A DNA stretch of 64,000 nt from CALKXV01 sp965228905 (GTDB lineage: Bacteria > Pseudomonadota > Alphaproteobacteria > Rhodobacterales > Rhodobacteraceae): the NCBI GenBank assembly GCA_965228905.1, contig CBDDII010000003.1:1488001-1552000 (forward strand), given 5' to 3'. Positions 18,668 through 28,332 of this stretch are shown here, piece by piece (the stretch's first letter is position 1; every line of letters starts with the position of its first letter). The translations under genes and the position numbers were made by a program. The notes beneath the pieces were generated by a model. The model was not told the origin of the DNA, ran no database searches, and was given only the letters and a program-made list of their open reading frames with translations.

Positions 18668-19791
18668 GAGGCCGCGCGCCTCCGCAATCTGAACATCGCC
18701 GGGCGAGCGGACATCAGGATCAACAGCAACCCGATCCCCAGGCCGAACAGCGGTCCGGCGTAGGCAAGCGGCCAGCGGGCGGCATCGGTGCGAACAGCGC
18801 CTTGACCGGCCTGGGTGACCATCTGAACAAGGATCAGTGCAACGATCGCCCCGATGATCTGACGCCAGACGCCAAACCGGGAAAAACCGCCCACAAGAAG
18901 GGCGGCAAAGCCGATCAGCGGGGCGATGAGGCCGTTCAGAGCGTCCGAGAACCTTTCGTGTGCCTCGGCGATCAGTTCGTCGCGGGTGCCGCCGGTCATC
19001 TCAAGCGCGGTCTGGTCTGCGGCCAGAAGCATCCGGGTTGGAAGCTCGCGCGCCCGGCGTTTGCCGGAACCGACATTGTCGATCATCCCGTCGAGGTTGA
19101 AGGCGAAGTCCTGAAATCGCGTGACCGACAGTCGGCGGCTCTCGGTGTCGAAGGCCTGCGCCATACCGTCGATCATGACAAGGTTGGGGCTGTCCTCGCC
19201 GCGCACCAGAAGGGCTTCGCGCGCCGTGTAGGTGACAGTGCGTCCGGGCGCACGGGCGTCGGACAGAAAAACGTTCTGCAACACGCCAAGCGATGAAATC
19301 TCGCGGATGTAGAAGGTCACGCCCTCGGCGGGATGCAGGAACCGGCCTTCGGACAGAAGCCGCGCAGTCATGTTTTCGGCAATCTCGTCGCTGCGGTCGG
19401 CAAGCCGGGCCTGGCTGATCGGCACAAGGGCGTGGGCAAGGATCGAAGACATCAGAAAGACAAGCACGCCGAAGACCAGCACGGGCCGCATCAGCCGCCA
19501 TGGAGAGTACCCGGTGGCCTGGACCACGACCAACTCGCTTTCCGACATCAGCCGGTTGGTGGCATAGATCGACCCGGCGAAGGCGGCAATCGGAAGGACG
19601 ACGCGGATGACGCTCGGCAGGGAAAGTGCTGTGAATTCAAGGAAAACCACCGCCGACTGGCCGTTGGCGATCAACTGGTCGAACAGAATCACGGCGCGGT
19701 TCACCCAATAGACCAGCACCAGCACCAGCGCGAAAAAGCCGAACAGCATGACAAGCTGTGCCAGTAGGTATCTGTCGAATCTTCCGATCAT
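18664..19791 (-). CDS. lptF: LPS export ABC transporter permease LptF
   Basis: 375-residue permease starting MIGRFDRYLLAQLVMLFGFF. It contains the LptF/LptG coupling region RLMSESELVVVQATGYSPWRLMRP and a periplasmic domain with EGVTFYIREI. It is the partner of LptG in moving lipopolysaccharide from the inner membrane to the periplasmic bridge. It is the first gene of the six-gene envelope operon and is divergent from pepA, with 208 bases between starts that should hold both promoters. Confidence 0.94.
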   Translation of the reverse strand: MIGRFDRYLLAQLVMLFGFFALVLVLVYWVNRAVILFDQLIANGQSAVVFLEFTALSLPSVIRVVLPIAAFAGSIYATNRLMSESELVVVQATGYSPWRLMRPVLVFGVLVFLMSSILAHALVPISQARLADRSDEIAENMTARLLSEGRFLHPAEGVTFYIREISSLGVLQNVFLSDARAPGRTVTYTAREALLVRGEDSPNLVMIDGMAQAFDTESRRLSVTRFQDFAFNLDGMIDNVGSGKRRARELPTRMLLAADQTALEMTGGTRDELIAEAHERFSDALNGLIAPLIGFAALLVGGFSRFGVWRQIIGAIVALILVQMVTQAGQGAVRTDAARWPLAYAGPLFGLGIGLLLILMSARPAMFRLRRRAAS

Positions 19792-19999
19792 GGGCCTGCT
19801 TACCGATCCTCGTCCATGAGATTAGACCATTGGGGGGGTGGGGAAAACCTTGTAAGGTGTTCGGCCACCGTGGCTTGCCGTCTTTGGCGGATACCTGCCT
19901 TGGGGGTTTCAAGGGGCGGTTTGTCTCGGGCTGGAAGCCGTGTTGCAGTTCGCTGCCTCGAATGGTCTAGGTAGGGCAGTCCAACCGAAAGGCCCTTTC

Positions 20000-21463
<1,464 letters not shown>

Positions 21464-21464
21464 G

Positions 21465-21914
21465 ATGGGGGCGGCCTATTTCTATCACCTGACCGAGCGC
21501 CCGCTTGAAGCGACCTTGCCGGTGCTGATCGGAAAGGCGCTTCAGGCCGGGTGGCGGGTTGCCGTGCGCGGACGTGATCCGGCGCTGCTGGACCGTCTGG
21601 ACCTTCAGCTTTGGCAAGGCGACGGGTTCCTGCCCCACGGGATGGCGGGTGGTGACCACGACGCGGACCAGCCTGTTCTACTGACCACGGGCGAGGTGGG
21701 CAATGGGGCCACCTGCCTGATGAGCGTCGGCGGGGCCGAGGTCAGCGCCGACGAGGTGACAGCGGGCGAGCGGGTGTGCATCCTGTTCGATGGCGCAGAC
21801 GATGCTGCCGTCGAACATGCGCGGGGCCAGTGGAAGGCGCTGACAGGGGCGGGCGTTTCGGCGCAATACTGGGCCGAGGATGGCGGTCGCTGGATCAAGA
21901 AGGCAGAAAGCTGA
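21465..21914 (+). CDS. holC: DNA polymerase III chi subunit
   Basis: 149-residue chi subunit that links the clamp-loader to single-strand-binding protein. It shows AAYFYHLTERPLEATLPVLIGKALQAGWR and the WQGDGFLPHG ... QPVLLTTG segment typical of alphaproteobacterial HolC. It starts one base after the pepA stop (TGAGATG), so it is probably translated by re-initiation. Confidence 0.93.
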   Translation: MGAAYFYHLTERPLEATLPVLIGKALQAGWRVAVRGRDPALLDRLDLQLWQGDGFLPHGMAGGDHDADQPVLLTTGEVGNGATCLMSVGGAEVSADEVTAGERVCILFDGADDAAVEHARGQWKALTGAGVSAQYWAEDGGRWIKKAES

Positions 21915-21920
21915 CCGGCC

Positions 21921-22502
21921 TCAGGGTGTCAGGATCAACCCGTCGCCCGAAATCTCGATCTTGTCGAACCGTGACAGAAAACTCATTCCGAGCAGGGATT
22001 CTTCCATCTCGCCACCGTTGACGGCGACCTGCACCCGGTCATAGCGTACTGGTCCGAGCGACATGAAATCGACCGTGGTGAAGGCTGTTCTGACCGCGCC
22101 GTTCGCGGTTCTGGCCGAACCGAGGAAGGGCAGGTTTTCAGGGTTCAACCCCACGGCGCGGGCGTCTTCCATGGTCAGCACAACGTCCGTTGCGCCGGTG
22201 TCGACGATGAAATCAACCTCGGTCCCCTGGACGTTGACGGTCAGGAAATAATGCCCCCCGGGGCCGCGCGGAACTTCGATAGCGGAGCCGTCCGACAGCA
22301 CGGTCTGGCGCGGCAGGACATCGCGGCGGACATCTTCCCACAGCCCGTATCCCGCCATGAGCCCGAAGATGATCATGCCCCAGACCAGAAGCATCCGAAC
22401 GGATTTTCCAAGGTTGGCGCGCGTTTCCGCCAAGACCCATCCGCCCACTGCGACGAGCAGGATCAGAAGGTAGATCAAACGGGGCAGGTCCTGGCTGTCC
22501 AT
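21921..22502 (-). CDS. Membrane-anchored retropepsin-like aspartic protease
   Basis: 193-residue protein with two N-terminal membrane segments (about 8-25 and 37-53) and a C-terminal single-lobe aspartic protease domain whose catalytic motif is DTGATD at 101-106. Such clan AA proteases dimerise to form the active site, like retroviral proteases; the family is common in alphaproteobacteria but its substrates are largely unknown. ATG 22502 is preferred over the in-frame TTG at 22508. Convergent with holC, 6 bases apart. Confidence 0.82.
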   Translation of the reverse strand: MDSQDLPRLIYLLILLVAVGGWVLAETRANLGKSVRMLLVWGMIIFGLMAGYGLWEDVRRDVLPRQTVLSDGSAIEVPRGPGGHYFLTVNVQGTEVDFIVDTGATDVVLTMEDARAVGLNPENLPFLGSARTANGAVRTAFTTVDFMSLGPVRYDRVQVAVNGGEMEESLLGMSFLSRFDKIEISGDGLILTP

Positions 22503-22529
22503 GACCAAGAGATAGGGGCGACGCGCGGC

Positions 22530-22700
22530 TTATGCCAGTCTTGACGTCACCGCGGCGCTGACAAGCTTGGCTTGTTTTTCTTCCGGTGCTTCGATTTCCG
22601 CCAGCATGGTCTTCCTGCGGTGCTCGCTCACAAAGAGGTACATGACGACGCAGGAAAGGGCGGGGATCAGGATGCCCCAGGGGGCGAGGAACTCTAGCAT
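22530..22700 (-). CDS. Small single-pass membrane protein
   Basis: 56-residue open frame MLEFLAPWGILIPALSCVVMYLF followed by a charged EHRRKTMLAEIEAPEEK tail: one membrane helix (about 5-24) and a cytoplasmic amphipathic segment. AAAGG lies 10 bases before the ATG. It is on the same strand as the aspartic protease gene, 27 bases upstream of it, so possibly co-transcribed. No recognised family. Confidence 0.5.
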   Translation of the reverse strand: MLEFLAPWGILIPALSCVVMYLFVSEHRRKTMLAEIEAPEEKQAKLVSAAVTSRLA

Positions 22701-22966
22701 GGTAAACAAACCTTTAATCGCAACAGGCTGATTTATCGCCGAAAATTGCGGCGAAACTGGGGCGGGCTTGTCCACGGCTTCAGGAGAAAATCCTTGTGCG
22801 ACCTCGCATAGGTCTGTGAATTCCCGAGGCCAATCGGTTCGCGAGGTTGCGACTGCCGGAAATTTTCTGGCGGGGGCAGATATGCGATTTGGACACAATA
22901 ACGCCCAATATTGGCCGTTTGTTTCCATCAGAACGGGCTTTATACGATCGCTAGGAGAAAAGTTAC
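22701..22966. other. 266-base divergent intergenic region
   Basis: The region lies between two divergent small-gene starts. It contains a hairpin CGCCG-aaaattg-CGGCG near 22738 and an AGGAG at the right end serving the next gene. I see no RNA gene. It probably holds the two divergent promoters. Confidence 0.4.
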
Positions 22967-23434
22967 GTGAAACCCCTTCGGGCTGCCGTCCTGATATTCT
23001 TTGCCGCCTATTGTGTGACGCAATATGCGGGCAAGAGGCTTTCACCGAAGGGTGAGTTCTTTCCGGTTTTCAGTTGGTCGCTTTTTTCGACGGTCAGCGA
23101 GTTTCACACCGATATCGGTGTCGAGATTGCGCGCCTTGGCGATCAACGCTTCGATCCGCCGGTCAACTACTATGAATTTCCCCAAACCTTCCCCTATGCC
23201 GCCAATCGCGACACCGCCGTGGGCAAGGCGGCCTATCAGCTTGCCGGTCTTCCCCGCACCGAGGCGGACTTCGCGGCGCGGGAAATCGCTTTTATCCAAA
23301 GGTTCTTCCCGATCACGGATGCGGTTGAGTTTCGCATCGTGGCACTGACCTACAACCCGATCGAACGGTGGCGCACCGGCGAAATCGTCGAGCGTGTCGT
23401 TCTGTCGGAACACGAAAAGGGGCAGGGATCATGA
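22967..23434 (+). CDS. Membrane-anchored protein of unknown function, partner of the HTTM-like gene
   Basis: 155 residues, starting at GTG 22967 with AGGAG 11-15 bases upstream. The N-terminus KPLRAAVLIFFAAYCVTQYAG is a single membrane segment or uncleaved signal. The rest is a soluble domain with FFPVFSWSLFSTVSEFHTDIGVEI. Nothing catalytic is visible. Its stop overlaps the start of the next gene by four bases (ATGA), so it is likely a dedicated partner of the multi-pass protein that follows. Confidence 0.7.
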   Translation: MKPLRAAVLIFFAAYCVTQYAGKRLSPKGEFFPVFSWSLFSTVSEFHTDIGVEIARLGDQRFDPPVNYYEFPQTFPYAANRDTAVGKAAYQLAGLPRTEADFAAREIAFIQRFFPITDAVEFRIVALTYNPIERWRTGEIVERVVLSEHEKGQGS

Positions 23435-24453
23435 TGGACGCGATCGAAAGACGCATTCGCCGCGATCTGGCCGGCCCCTGTCGCGCTGCGCCGCGCTGGA
23501 GCGAACACCGGGGCATGTTCGAGACCGCCTGCCTGATCGTGCAGGTCTATTACATCGTCACGGCCATGGAGCTTTACCGTGGTGCGCGCAGGATGAGTGC
23601 GCTGGAAGGCAGTGCGGATCGGTTCGAATTCCTGTGGCCGCTGGCCTGGGTGAAACAGGTTCCGCTGGAAACGGCCGGAGACATCCTCGCCAACCTTTAT
23701 GTGGTGGCGGGATTTGCCGGAATTTTCCTTTGGCGGTTCCTTGTCGTCCGGCTGCTGGTTTGCATCGCCCTTCTTCAATGGGCCGCTTTTGCCAGTTCGT
23801 TCGGGGCGATCCATCACGGAAACCACGAATGGTTCTGGCTGTCGGTCTGTTTCCTGTTCCTGCCTGGCGGAAGCAAGGCGGCACTTGGCAACTCCCGCGA
23901 AGGGCGCATCCGGTTTCTTTACGCCTTTTCGGTCGCGCCGGGGCTGATCCTTTTGTTTTACACACTGTCGGGGTTCTACAAGGTTCAGGCCGGGGCGATT
24001 GCGCTGGTCAACGGGCAGTTCGGCGGGTTGGCGCCCGAGGCGATGGCCCAGACCCTGGCGCGTCGCGCCCTTGAAACCGGGTCCGAACCCATGTGGGCCG
24101 AGGTCATCATCAACTACCCGATCCTTGGATGGCCGCTTTACCTTGGGCTGTACTTTGTCGAACTGGTGGCGATCTACATCCTGTTCCGCCCCTCGCTGCA
24201 CCGGATTTGGGGGGGCATCCTGATCGCGTTCCACATCGGCACGTTGACCTTCATGGACATCGTCTTTCCCTATCACGTGCTGATCAACGGGTTGCTCTTC
24301 GTGATGTCACCTTTCCATCCCCGGCAATTTGTCTGGCAAGATGCCCTGCGGGCAGTGCCGTTCCTTGGCTGGATCTTCGCGCGTTTCATTGGCCCGCGCG
24401 AGGTTGCAGGGGCTAATAGCCCATCCGGGATACGCCAAGCAGACGGAGCGTGA
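23431..24453 (+). CDS. HTTM/vitamin K-dependent carboxylase-like multi-pass membrane protein
   Basis: 340-residue protein with about seven hydrophobic segments. Typical pieces are ACLIVQVYYIVTAMELY, FLVVRLLVCIALLQWAAF, GLILLFYTLSGFYKVQAG and LLFVMSPFHP. The pattern HHGNHEWFWLSVCFLFLPGG plus SGFYKV resembles the HTTM domain, the membrane core shared with gamma-glutamyl carboxylase; the biochemical function of bacterial members is mostly unknown. It starts at ATG 23431, overlapping its upstream partner. Its 3' end overlaps the convergent DCC-family gene by 41 bases. HTTM and DCC proteins often occur together. Confidence 0.65.
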   Translation: MMDAIERRIRRDLAGPCRAAPRWSEHRGMFETACLIVQVYYIVTAMELYRGARRMSALEGSADRFEFLWPLAWVKQVPLETAGDILANLYVVAGFAGIFLWRFLVVRLLVCIALLQWAAFASSFGAIHHGNHEWFWLSVCFLFLPGGSKAALGNSREGRIRFLYAFSVAPGLILLFYTLSGFYKVQAGAIALVNGQFGGLAPEAMAQTLARRALETGSEPMWAEVIINYPILGWPLYLGLYFVELVAIYILFRPSLHRIWGGILIAFHIGTLTFMDIVFPYHVLINGLLFVMSPFHPRQFVWQDALRAVPFLGWIFARFIGPREVAGANSPSGIRQADGA

Positions 24454-24787
24454 CGGCACGGCCTGCTTTCAGGATCGGATAAAAGAGCCTTGCCATCGCG
24501 GGTCTGCGGAACAGGGCATGGGTGAGCCTGTTGAAGACCGTCGAGCGTGTGCTGAGAAGCGCGAGGCGGTTGAGGCAATCGGCACCGTAGTAGAACTGGC
24601 CGTCCAGTTTCAACAACATGCCTTCGTCGATGACATAGCCCGACGCCTGCGCCGCCTGCACCTCTTCCCCGTTTTCGCGGGCGTCGATCAGGCGGATGTT
24701 GCCGACGGTTTCGCGCAGCGCGGAAAAGCGAACGTAATTCGCACAGAACGGGCAATCTCCGTCGTATATCAGGTAGTTGTCGCTCAT
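24413..24787 (-). CDS. DCC family (DUF393) thiol-disulfide oxidoreductase-like protein
   Basis: 124-residue protein opening with the family signature YDGDCPFCANYVRF, the DxxC-x2-C motif that gives the DCC family its name. RLIDARENGE and FYYGADCLNRLALLS follow. The fold is predicted thioredoxin-like with a CxxC pair, so a redox role is inferred. ATG 24787 is preferred to an in-frame TTG two codons upstream. It is convergent and overlapping with the HTTM-like gene, consistent with a functional link. Confidence 0.85.
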   Translation of the reverse strand: MSDNYLIYDGDCPFCANYVRFSALRETVGNIRLIDARENGEEVQAAQASGYVIDEGMLLKLDGQFYYGADCLNRLALLSTRSTVFNRLTHALFRRPAMARLFYPILKAGRAVTLRLLGVSRMGY

Positions 24788-24840
24788 CGCCAAGGGTTTT
24801 ACCGGTTGAACAAGGCCAAAGAATGGCCGGGGGAACGGGT

Positions 24841-25461
24841 TTAGGCGTCGTCTTTTTCGATCAGGCCCAGTCCGCGCAGATAGATGCCGATGCCGCTTTC
24901 CAAGAGGTCTTCGGGCGAGAACTGCGAGGTTCGCCCCGGCGTTCCGCGCGCGAAAAGCTCGACCACACCGTGGCTGAGCGCCCAGATATGGGCAGAGAAC
25001 ATCTGTGGTGGCGGGCGCTTTTCGGGCGGGATCTGTTCCGACAGGACCGAGGCGGCCTTTTGCAGCACGCCCGTTGCGCGGTTGGCCACCTGGGCCAGTT
25101 CAGGCGTGCGGTTGATCGAGATGCCGCTTTCGAACATCGCGACGTAATGGCCGGGATGGCGGCGGGCAAAGGCAAGATAGGCGCGGCCCGTTGCCTCGAA
25201 CGAGGCCAGCGGCGAAGGCTGGCCGGTTTCATATGCGTATTCCATGAGATCGGCAAAGATCTCAAAACCTTGCCGTGCGGCCTCGGCGATCAGGTCTTCG
25301 CGGCCTTCGAAATGCCGGTAGACGGCGGCAGGGGTGACTCCGGCCTGTTTGGCGGCCTCGGACAGGGTGAAACCTGTCGGGCCTTTCTCCTCGATCAATT
25401 CAAGGGCGGCATCGACCAGCGCTTGCCGGAGGTTGCCGTGATGGTAGCCGCGCTTAGGCAT
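24841..25461 (-). CDS. TetR/AcrR family transcriptional regulator
   Basis: 206-residue repressor-type protein. The N-terminal DNA-binding domain reads GYHHGNLRQALVDAALELI, with the helix-turn-helix LSEAAKQAGVTPAAVYRHF (about residues 33-51); the C-terminal ligand domain is a TetR_C type. Its ATG lies 8 bases inside the end of ppk2, so it is co-transcribed with the polyphosphate kinase gene. The ligand and target genes are not evident. Confidence 0.9.
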   Translation of the reverse strand: MPKRGYHHGNLRQALVDAALELIEEKGPTGFTLSEAAKQAGVTPAAVYRHFEGREDLIAEAARQGFEIFADLMEYAYETGQPSPLASFEATGRAYLAFARRHPGHYVAMFESGISINRTPELAQVANRATGVLQKAASVLSEQIPPEKRPPPQMFSAHIWALSHGVVELFARGTPGRTSQFSPEDLLESGIGIYLRGLGLIEKDDA

Positions 25462-26188
25462 CCCAGATGTCCGGTCCGCCACAGATCTTTGGATCGGGGT
25501 CCGCGACCTTGCCTTTGCCCGCATAGTCGATGTCGGACAGCACCGCGCGGATGGCGGCAAGGCGGGCGCGTTTCTTGTCGTCCGAGCGCACCACGGTCCA
25601 GGGCGCGACCTCGCTGTGCGAACGCTCAAAAGTTTCGCGGATGGCGTGTGTGTATTCGTCCCACTTTTTCAAACCCTCGACGTCGATCCACGAGAGTTTC
25701 CATTGCTTTAGCGGGTCTTTTTCACGTTTCAGGAACCGGCGGAGCTGTTCGGCGCGACCGACGTTCAGCCAGAGCTTTTTCAGGATGATGCCTTCGTCGA
25801 CCAGCATCTGTTCGAAGTCGGGGACCTGGCGGAAAAAGTGTTCGCGTTCGTCGTCTTCGCAGAAACCGAAGACCTTTTCGACCACACCGCGATTGTACCA
25901 GGACCGGTCGAAGAGGGTGATTTCGCCCTCGGTCGGCAGTTTGTTGATGTAGCGCTGGAAATACCATTGTCCGGCTTCGCGGTCCGAAGGTTTGGACAAG
26001 GCGACCACATGGGCGACGCGGGGGTTAAGGTTTTCGCGGAAGCGTTTGATCGTGCCGCCTTTTCCGGCCGCATCGCGACCTTCGAAGACGATGACGACGC
26101 GCTTGCCGGTTTCCTTTACATCCGCCTGGAGTTTGACGAGTTCCAGTTGCAGGGCCGCGATTTCCTCTTCGTAGGCGTCCTTGTCCAT
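25454..26188 (-). CDS. ppk2: Polyphosphate kinase 2 (core domain; N-terminus out of frame)
   Basis: 244-residue PPK2 core that transfers phosphate between polyphosphate and nucleotides. The Walker A motif is GRDAAGKGG (37-45) and the Walker B/lid segment is DRSWYNRG (94-101). FEQMLVDEGIILKKLWLNV and EKDPLKQWKLSWIDVEGL follow. The open frame begins at ATG 26188, without a Shine-Dalgarno element. About 43 family-typical residues are encoded just upstream but can only be reached from the natural start (ATG 26316) through a one-base frameshift. The catalytic domain is complete, so an internally started product may still work. It overlaps the TetR gene by 8 bases. Confidence 0.88.
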   Translation of the reverse strand: MDKDAYEEEIAALQLELVKLQADVKETGKRVVIVFEGRDAAGKGGTIKRFRENLNPRVAHVVALSKPSDREAGQWYFQRYINKLPTEGEITLFDRSWYNRGVVEKVFGFCEDDEREHFFRQVPDFEQMLVDEGIILKKLWLNVGRAEQLRRFLKREKDPLKQWKLSWIDVEGLKKWDEYTHAIRETFERSHSEVAPWTVVRSDDKKRARLAAIRAVLSDIDYAGKGKVADPDPKICGGPDIWDA

Positions 26189-26316
26189 CTCGTTTTCGTA
26201 AGGATAGCTGTCGGACAGGACGTCACGCTTCTTGGCTTCCGCGATGGCGTCGCGGATGGCCTTGGGGGCGTCTTCGTCGTGAAAGCGCGAGATTGCGCCG
26301 TCGAAGGAAGGGTCAT
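26189..26316 (-). other. Frameshifted 5' end of ppk2
   Basis: ATG 26316 has AAAGG upstream and reads MTLP, the family N-terminus, and then goes out of frame. The neighbouring frame continues SFDGAISRFHDEDAPKAI and DVLSDSYPYENE, directly in frame with the core start at 26188. From 26316 to 26189 is 128 bases; one restored base makes 129, exactly 43 codons. A single-base deletion near 26306 (or a sequencing error) explains this. Confidence 0.6.
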
Positions 26317-26360
26317 GTTATGCGCCTTTACTTTTCAGAATATGTAGGCGTTCTGAGGTT

Positions 26361-27314
26361 TTAGCGCAATCCGGCACGCACGGCGGCCCGATCGATTGCT
26401 TCGATCACTGTGTCGGGTTCGACATGGTGCGGGGCGTGGCCGACGCCATCAAGAAGCGTGAGTTTGGCGTTTGGCAGGGTCTTTGACAGGGGGATGGAAT
26501 GGATCTCGGGGCCGACAGAGGTGTCGGCGGTGCCGTGGAGGATTTCGACCGGCAGGGTGATGCCGGGATAGGCTTTGGACATCTCGGTCACATGGGGTTT
26601 CAGCGTGTTCACCTGGCGTGCGCTTTCGCGGAAGGTGGCGGCGCGGATGGCGAGCGGAATTGCGGCCTTCTGGATGTATCCGGGCGGTGTGGGGGCAGGG
26701 GCGAAAACACCATCGACCGAGGCGGCGACTTGTTCGTCACTTACAAAGGCCGAGACGAGCGGTGCGCCGATTAAACCCCCGAATTCAGAGCCGAAAAACC
26801 GATAGTAGGGGCGCAGGGTTCCGGGCCAAGGCATGGTCGCGCCCGAGACGATCACAATGGCAGACGCCGGTTCTCCCAGCGCCCAGGCCATGGCGACGGA
26901 GCCGCCGTAGGAATGGCCCAGCACGATCGGGTTTTCGGCGCCGAGTTGTCGGATCGCGGCGGCGAGGTGGCGGGCCTGGTCGCGGGGGGTGGCGCCTTTG
27001 GCGATGGATTCGCTCCAGCCGAGGCCGGGGCGGTCGACGGCGTAGACGGTGTAACGGTCTGATAATTGGGGGATTAATTGGAATTCGAAGTCGCGGGCGT
27101 TGCCGCCGGCGCCGTGGATCAGGACAAGGGGCGGGCCTTCGCCCTTGACGATGACGTGGACGTCCTTGCCATCGACGTTAACCATTTGCCCCTTGGGCGG
27201 AAACCGCGCTTCGATCCCCGCTTCGCGCAGGTCGGCGCGGCGATCGATGAAGATGCCTGCCGCCACAAGGACGGCGGCGAGGATCAGCGCGGTGGTCAGC
27301 ACGGGGCGGCGCAT
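26361..27314 (-). CDS. Membrane-anchored alpha/beta hydrolase
   Basis: 317-residue hydrolase with an N-terminal membrane anchor or uncleaved signal (VLTTALILAAVLVAAGIFI). It shows the oxyanion-hole segment LVLIHGAGGNARDF, the nucleophile elbow GHSYGG, the acid in LHGTADTSV and the catalytic histidine in GVGHAPHH. All triad residues are present. Substrate unknown; the closest general type is esterase/epoxide-hydrolase-like alpha/beta fold. It lies on the same strand as metA, 82 bases downstream of it. Confidence 0.87.
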   Translation of the reverse strand: MRRPVLTTALILAAVLVAAGIFIDRRADLREAGIEARFPPKGQMVNVDGKDVHVIVKGEGPPLVLIHGAGGNARDFEFQLIPQLSDRYTVYAVDRPGLGWSESIAKGATPRDQARHLAAAIRQLGAENPIVLGHSYGGSVAMAWALGEPASAIVIVSGATMPWPGTLRPYYRFFGSEFGGLIGAPLVSAFVSDEQVAASVDGVFAPAPTPPGYIQKAAIPLAIRAATFRESARQVNTLKPHVTEMSKAYPGITLPVEILHGTADTSVGPEIHSIPLSKTLPNAKLTLLDGVGHAPHHVEPDTVIEAIDRAAVRAGLR

Positions 27315-27396
27315 GGTCTGGCCTCGGGTATCATTTCCCGAATGGTAGGGCGTGCCGCGTGGTTGCCAAGTTCTCCCCCTCCCACGTCGATGACCC

Positions 27397-28332
27397 CTAG
27401 CGCCTGAGATCGGTGCTGGCCGATCCGATTTCTTCCTGATCGAAGGGCGTGGTCAGGTAGATCTCGCTGATCCAGTTCGCATAGAGCAGATGCGCGTGGC
27501 TGCGCCAGCGGTTCTGCGGAGCGCGGCTGGGATCGTCGTCGGGGTAGTAATGCGACGGCACGTTGATCGGCGTTCCGTTGGCGATGTCGCGGTCGTATTC
27601 TTCCTTCAAGGTGCCACTGTCGTACTCGAAGTGGTTGAAGATATAGAGCGCGCGATGGCCCCGATCCTCGACAAGGCAGGGGCCGGTCTCATCGCTGCCA
27701 AGCAACATCTTCAACCCTGCGGCGCGGATTTCATCCTCGCGCATTTCGGTCCAGCGGCTGACCGGGATATAGCAATCATCTGAAAATCCACGCAAATACG
27801 GCGATGCCGGATCCATGTTCCTTTGCCGGTAACAGCCAAAGGTCTTGGCGGGCAGGATGTGTTTCGGCACGTCGTGGAAATGGTTGATCATCGCCATGCC
27901 GCCCCAGCAGACGCCGAAGGTGGAATGCACGTTGGTCTGGGTCCAGTCCATGACCTCTTGCAGTTCGCCCCAGTACGACACCTCTTCAAACGGGAGGTGT
28001 TCGATGGGCGCGCCGGTGATGATGAGGCCGTCGAACTTCTCGTCCTTGACCTCCTGAAACGGGCGATAGAACTCGGCCATGTGCTCGGCCGCGGTGTTCT
28101 TTGTTTCATGCTCGGACATGCGGATCAGGCGAAAGTCGATCTGAAGGGGCGTGGCCCCGATCAGGCGGGCGAACTGGTTTTCCGTCTGGATCTTCTTGGG
28201 CATCAGGTTCAACAGCCCGATCTTCAAGGGCCGAATGTCCTGGTGCGAGGCCAGATCTTCGTCCATCACCATCACACCTTCGCGCGTCAGCACGTCGAAG
28301 GCGGGCAGGGTGGATGGCAGTTTGATCGGCAT
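27397..28332 (-). CDS. metA: Homoserine O-acyltransferase (MetA family, predicted acetyl-CoA type)
   Basis: 311-residue MetA that activates homoserine for methionine synthesis. The nucleophile is Cys142 in VCWGGMAMINHF; His234 and Glu236 lie in IFNHFEYD, completing the triad. At the position reported to decide acyl-donor choice (residue 111; Gly in E. coli succinyltransferase, Glu in acetyltransferases) this protein has Glu in TGAPIEHLPFEEV. It is therefore probably an O-acetyltransferase. ATG 28332 starts MPIKLPSTLPAFDVL. The 5' region carries a five-copy 11-bp repeat. Confidence 0.93.
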   Translation of the reverse strand: MPIKLPSTLPAFDVLTREGVMVMDEDLASHQDIRPLKIGLLNLMPKKIQTENQFARLIGATPLQIDFRLIRMSEHETKNTAAEHMAEFYRPFQEVKDEKFDGLIITGAPIEHLPFEEVSYWGELQEVMDWTQTNVHSTFGVCWGGMAMINHFHDVPKHILPAKTFGCYRQRNMDPASPYLRGFSDDCYIPVSRWTEMREDEIRAAGLKMLLGSDETGPCLVEDRGHRALYIFNHFEYDSGTLKEEYDRDIANGTPINVPSHYYPDDDPSRAPQNRWRSHAHLLYANWISEIYLTTPFDQEEIGSASTDLRR

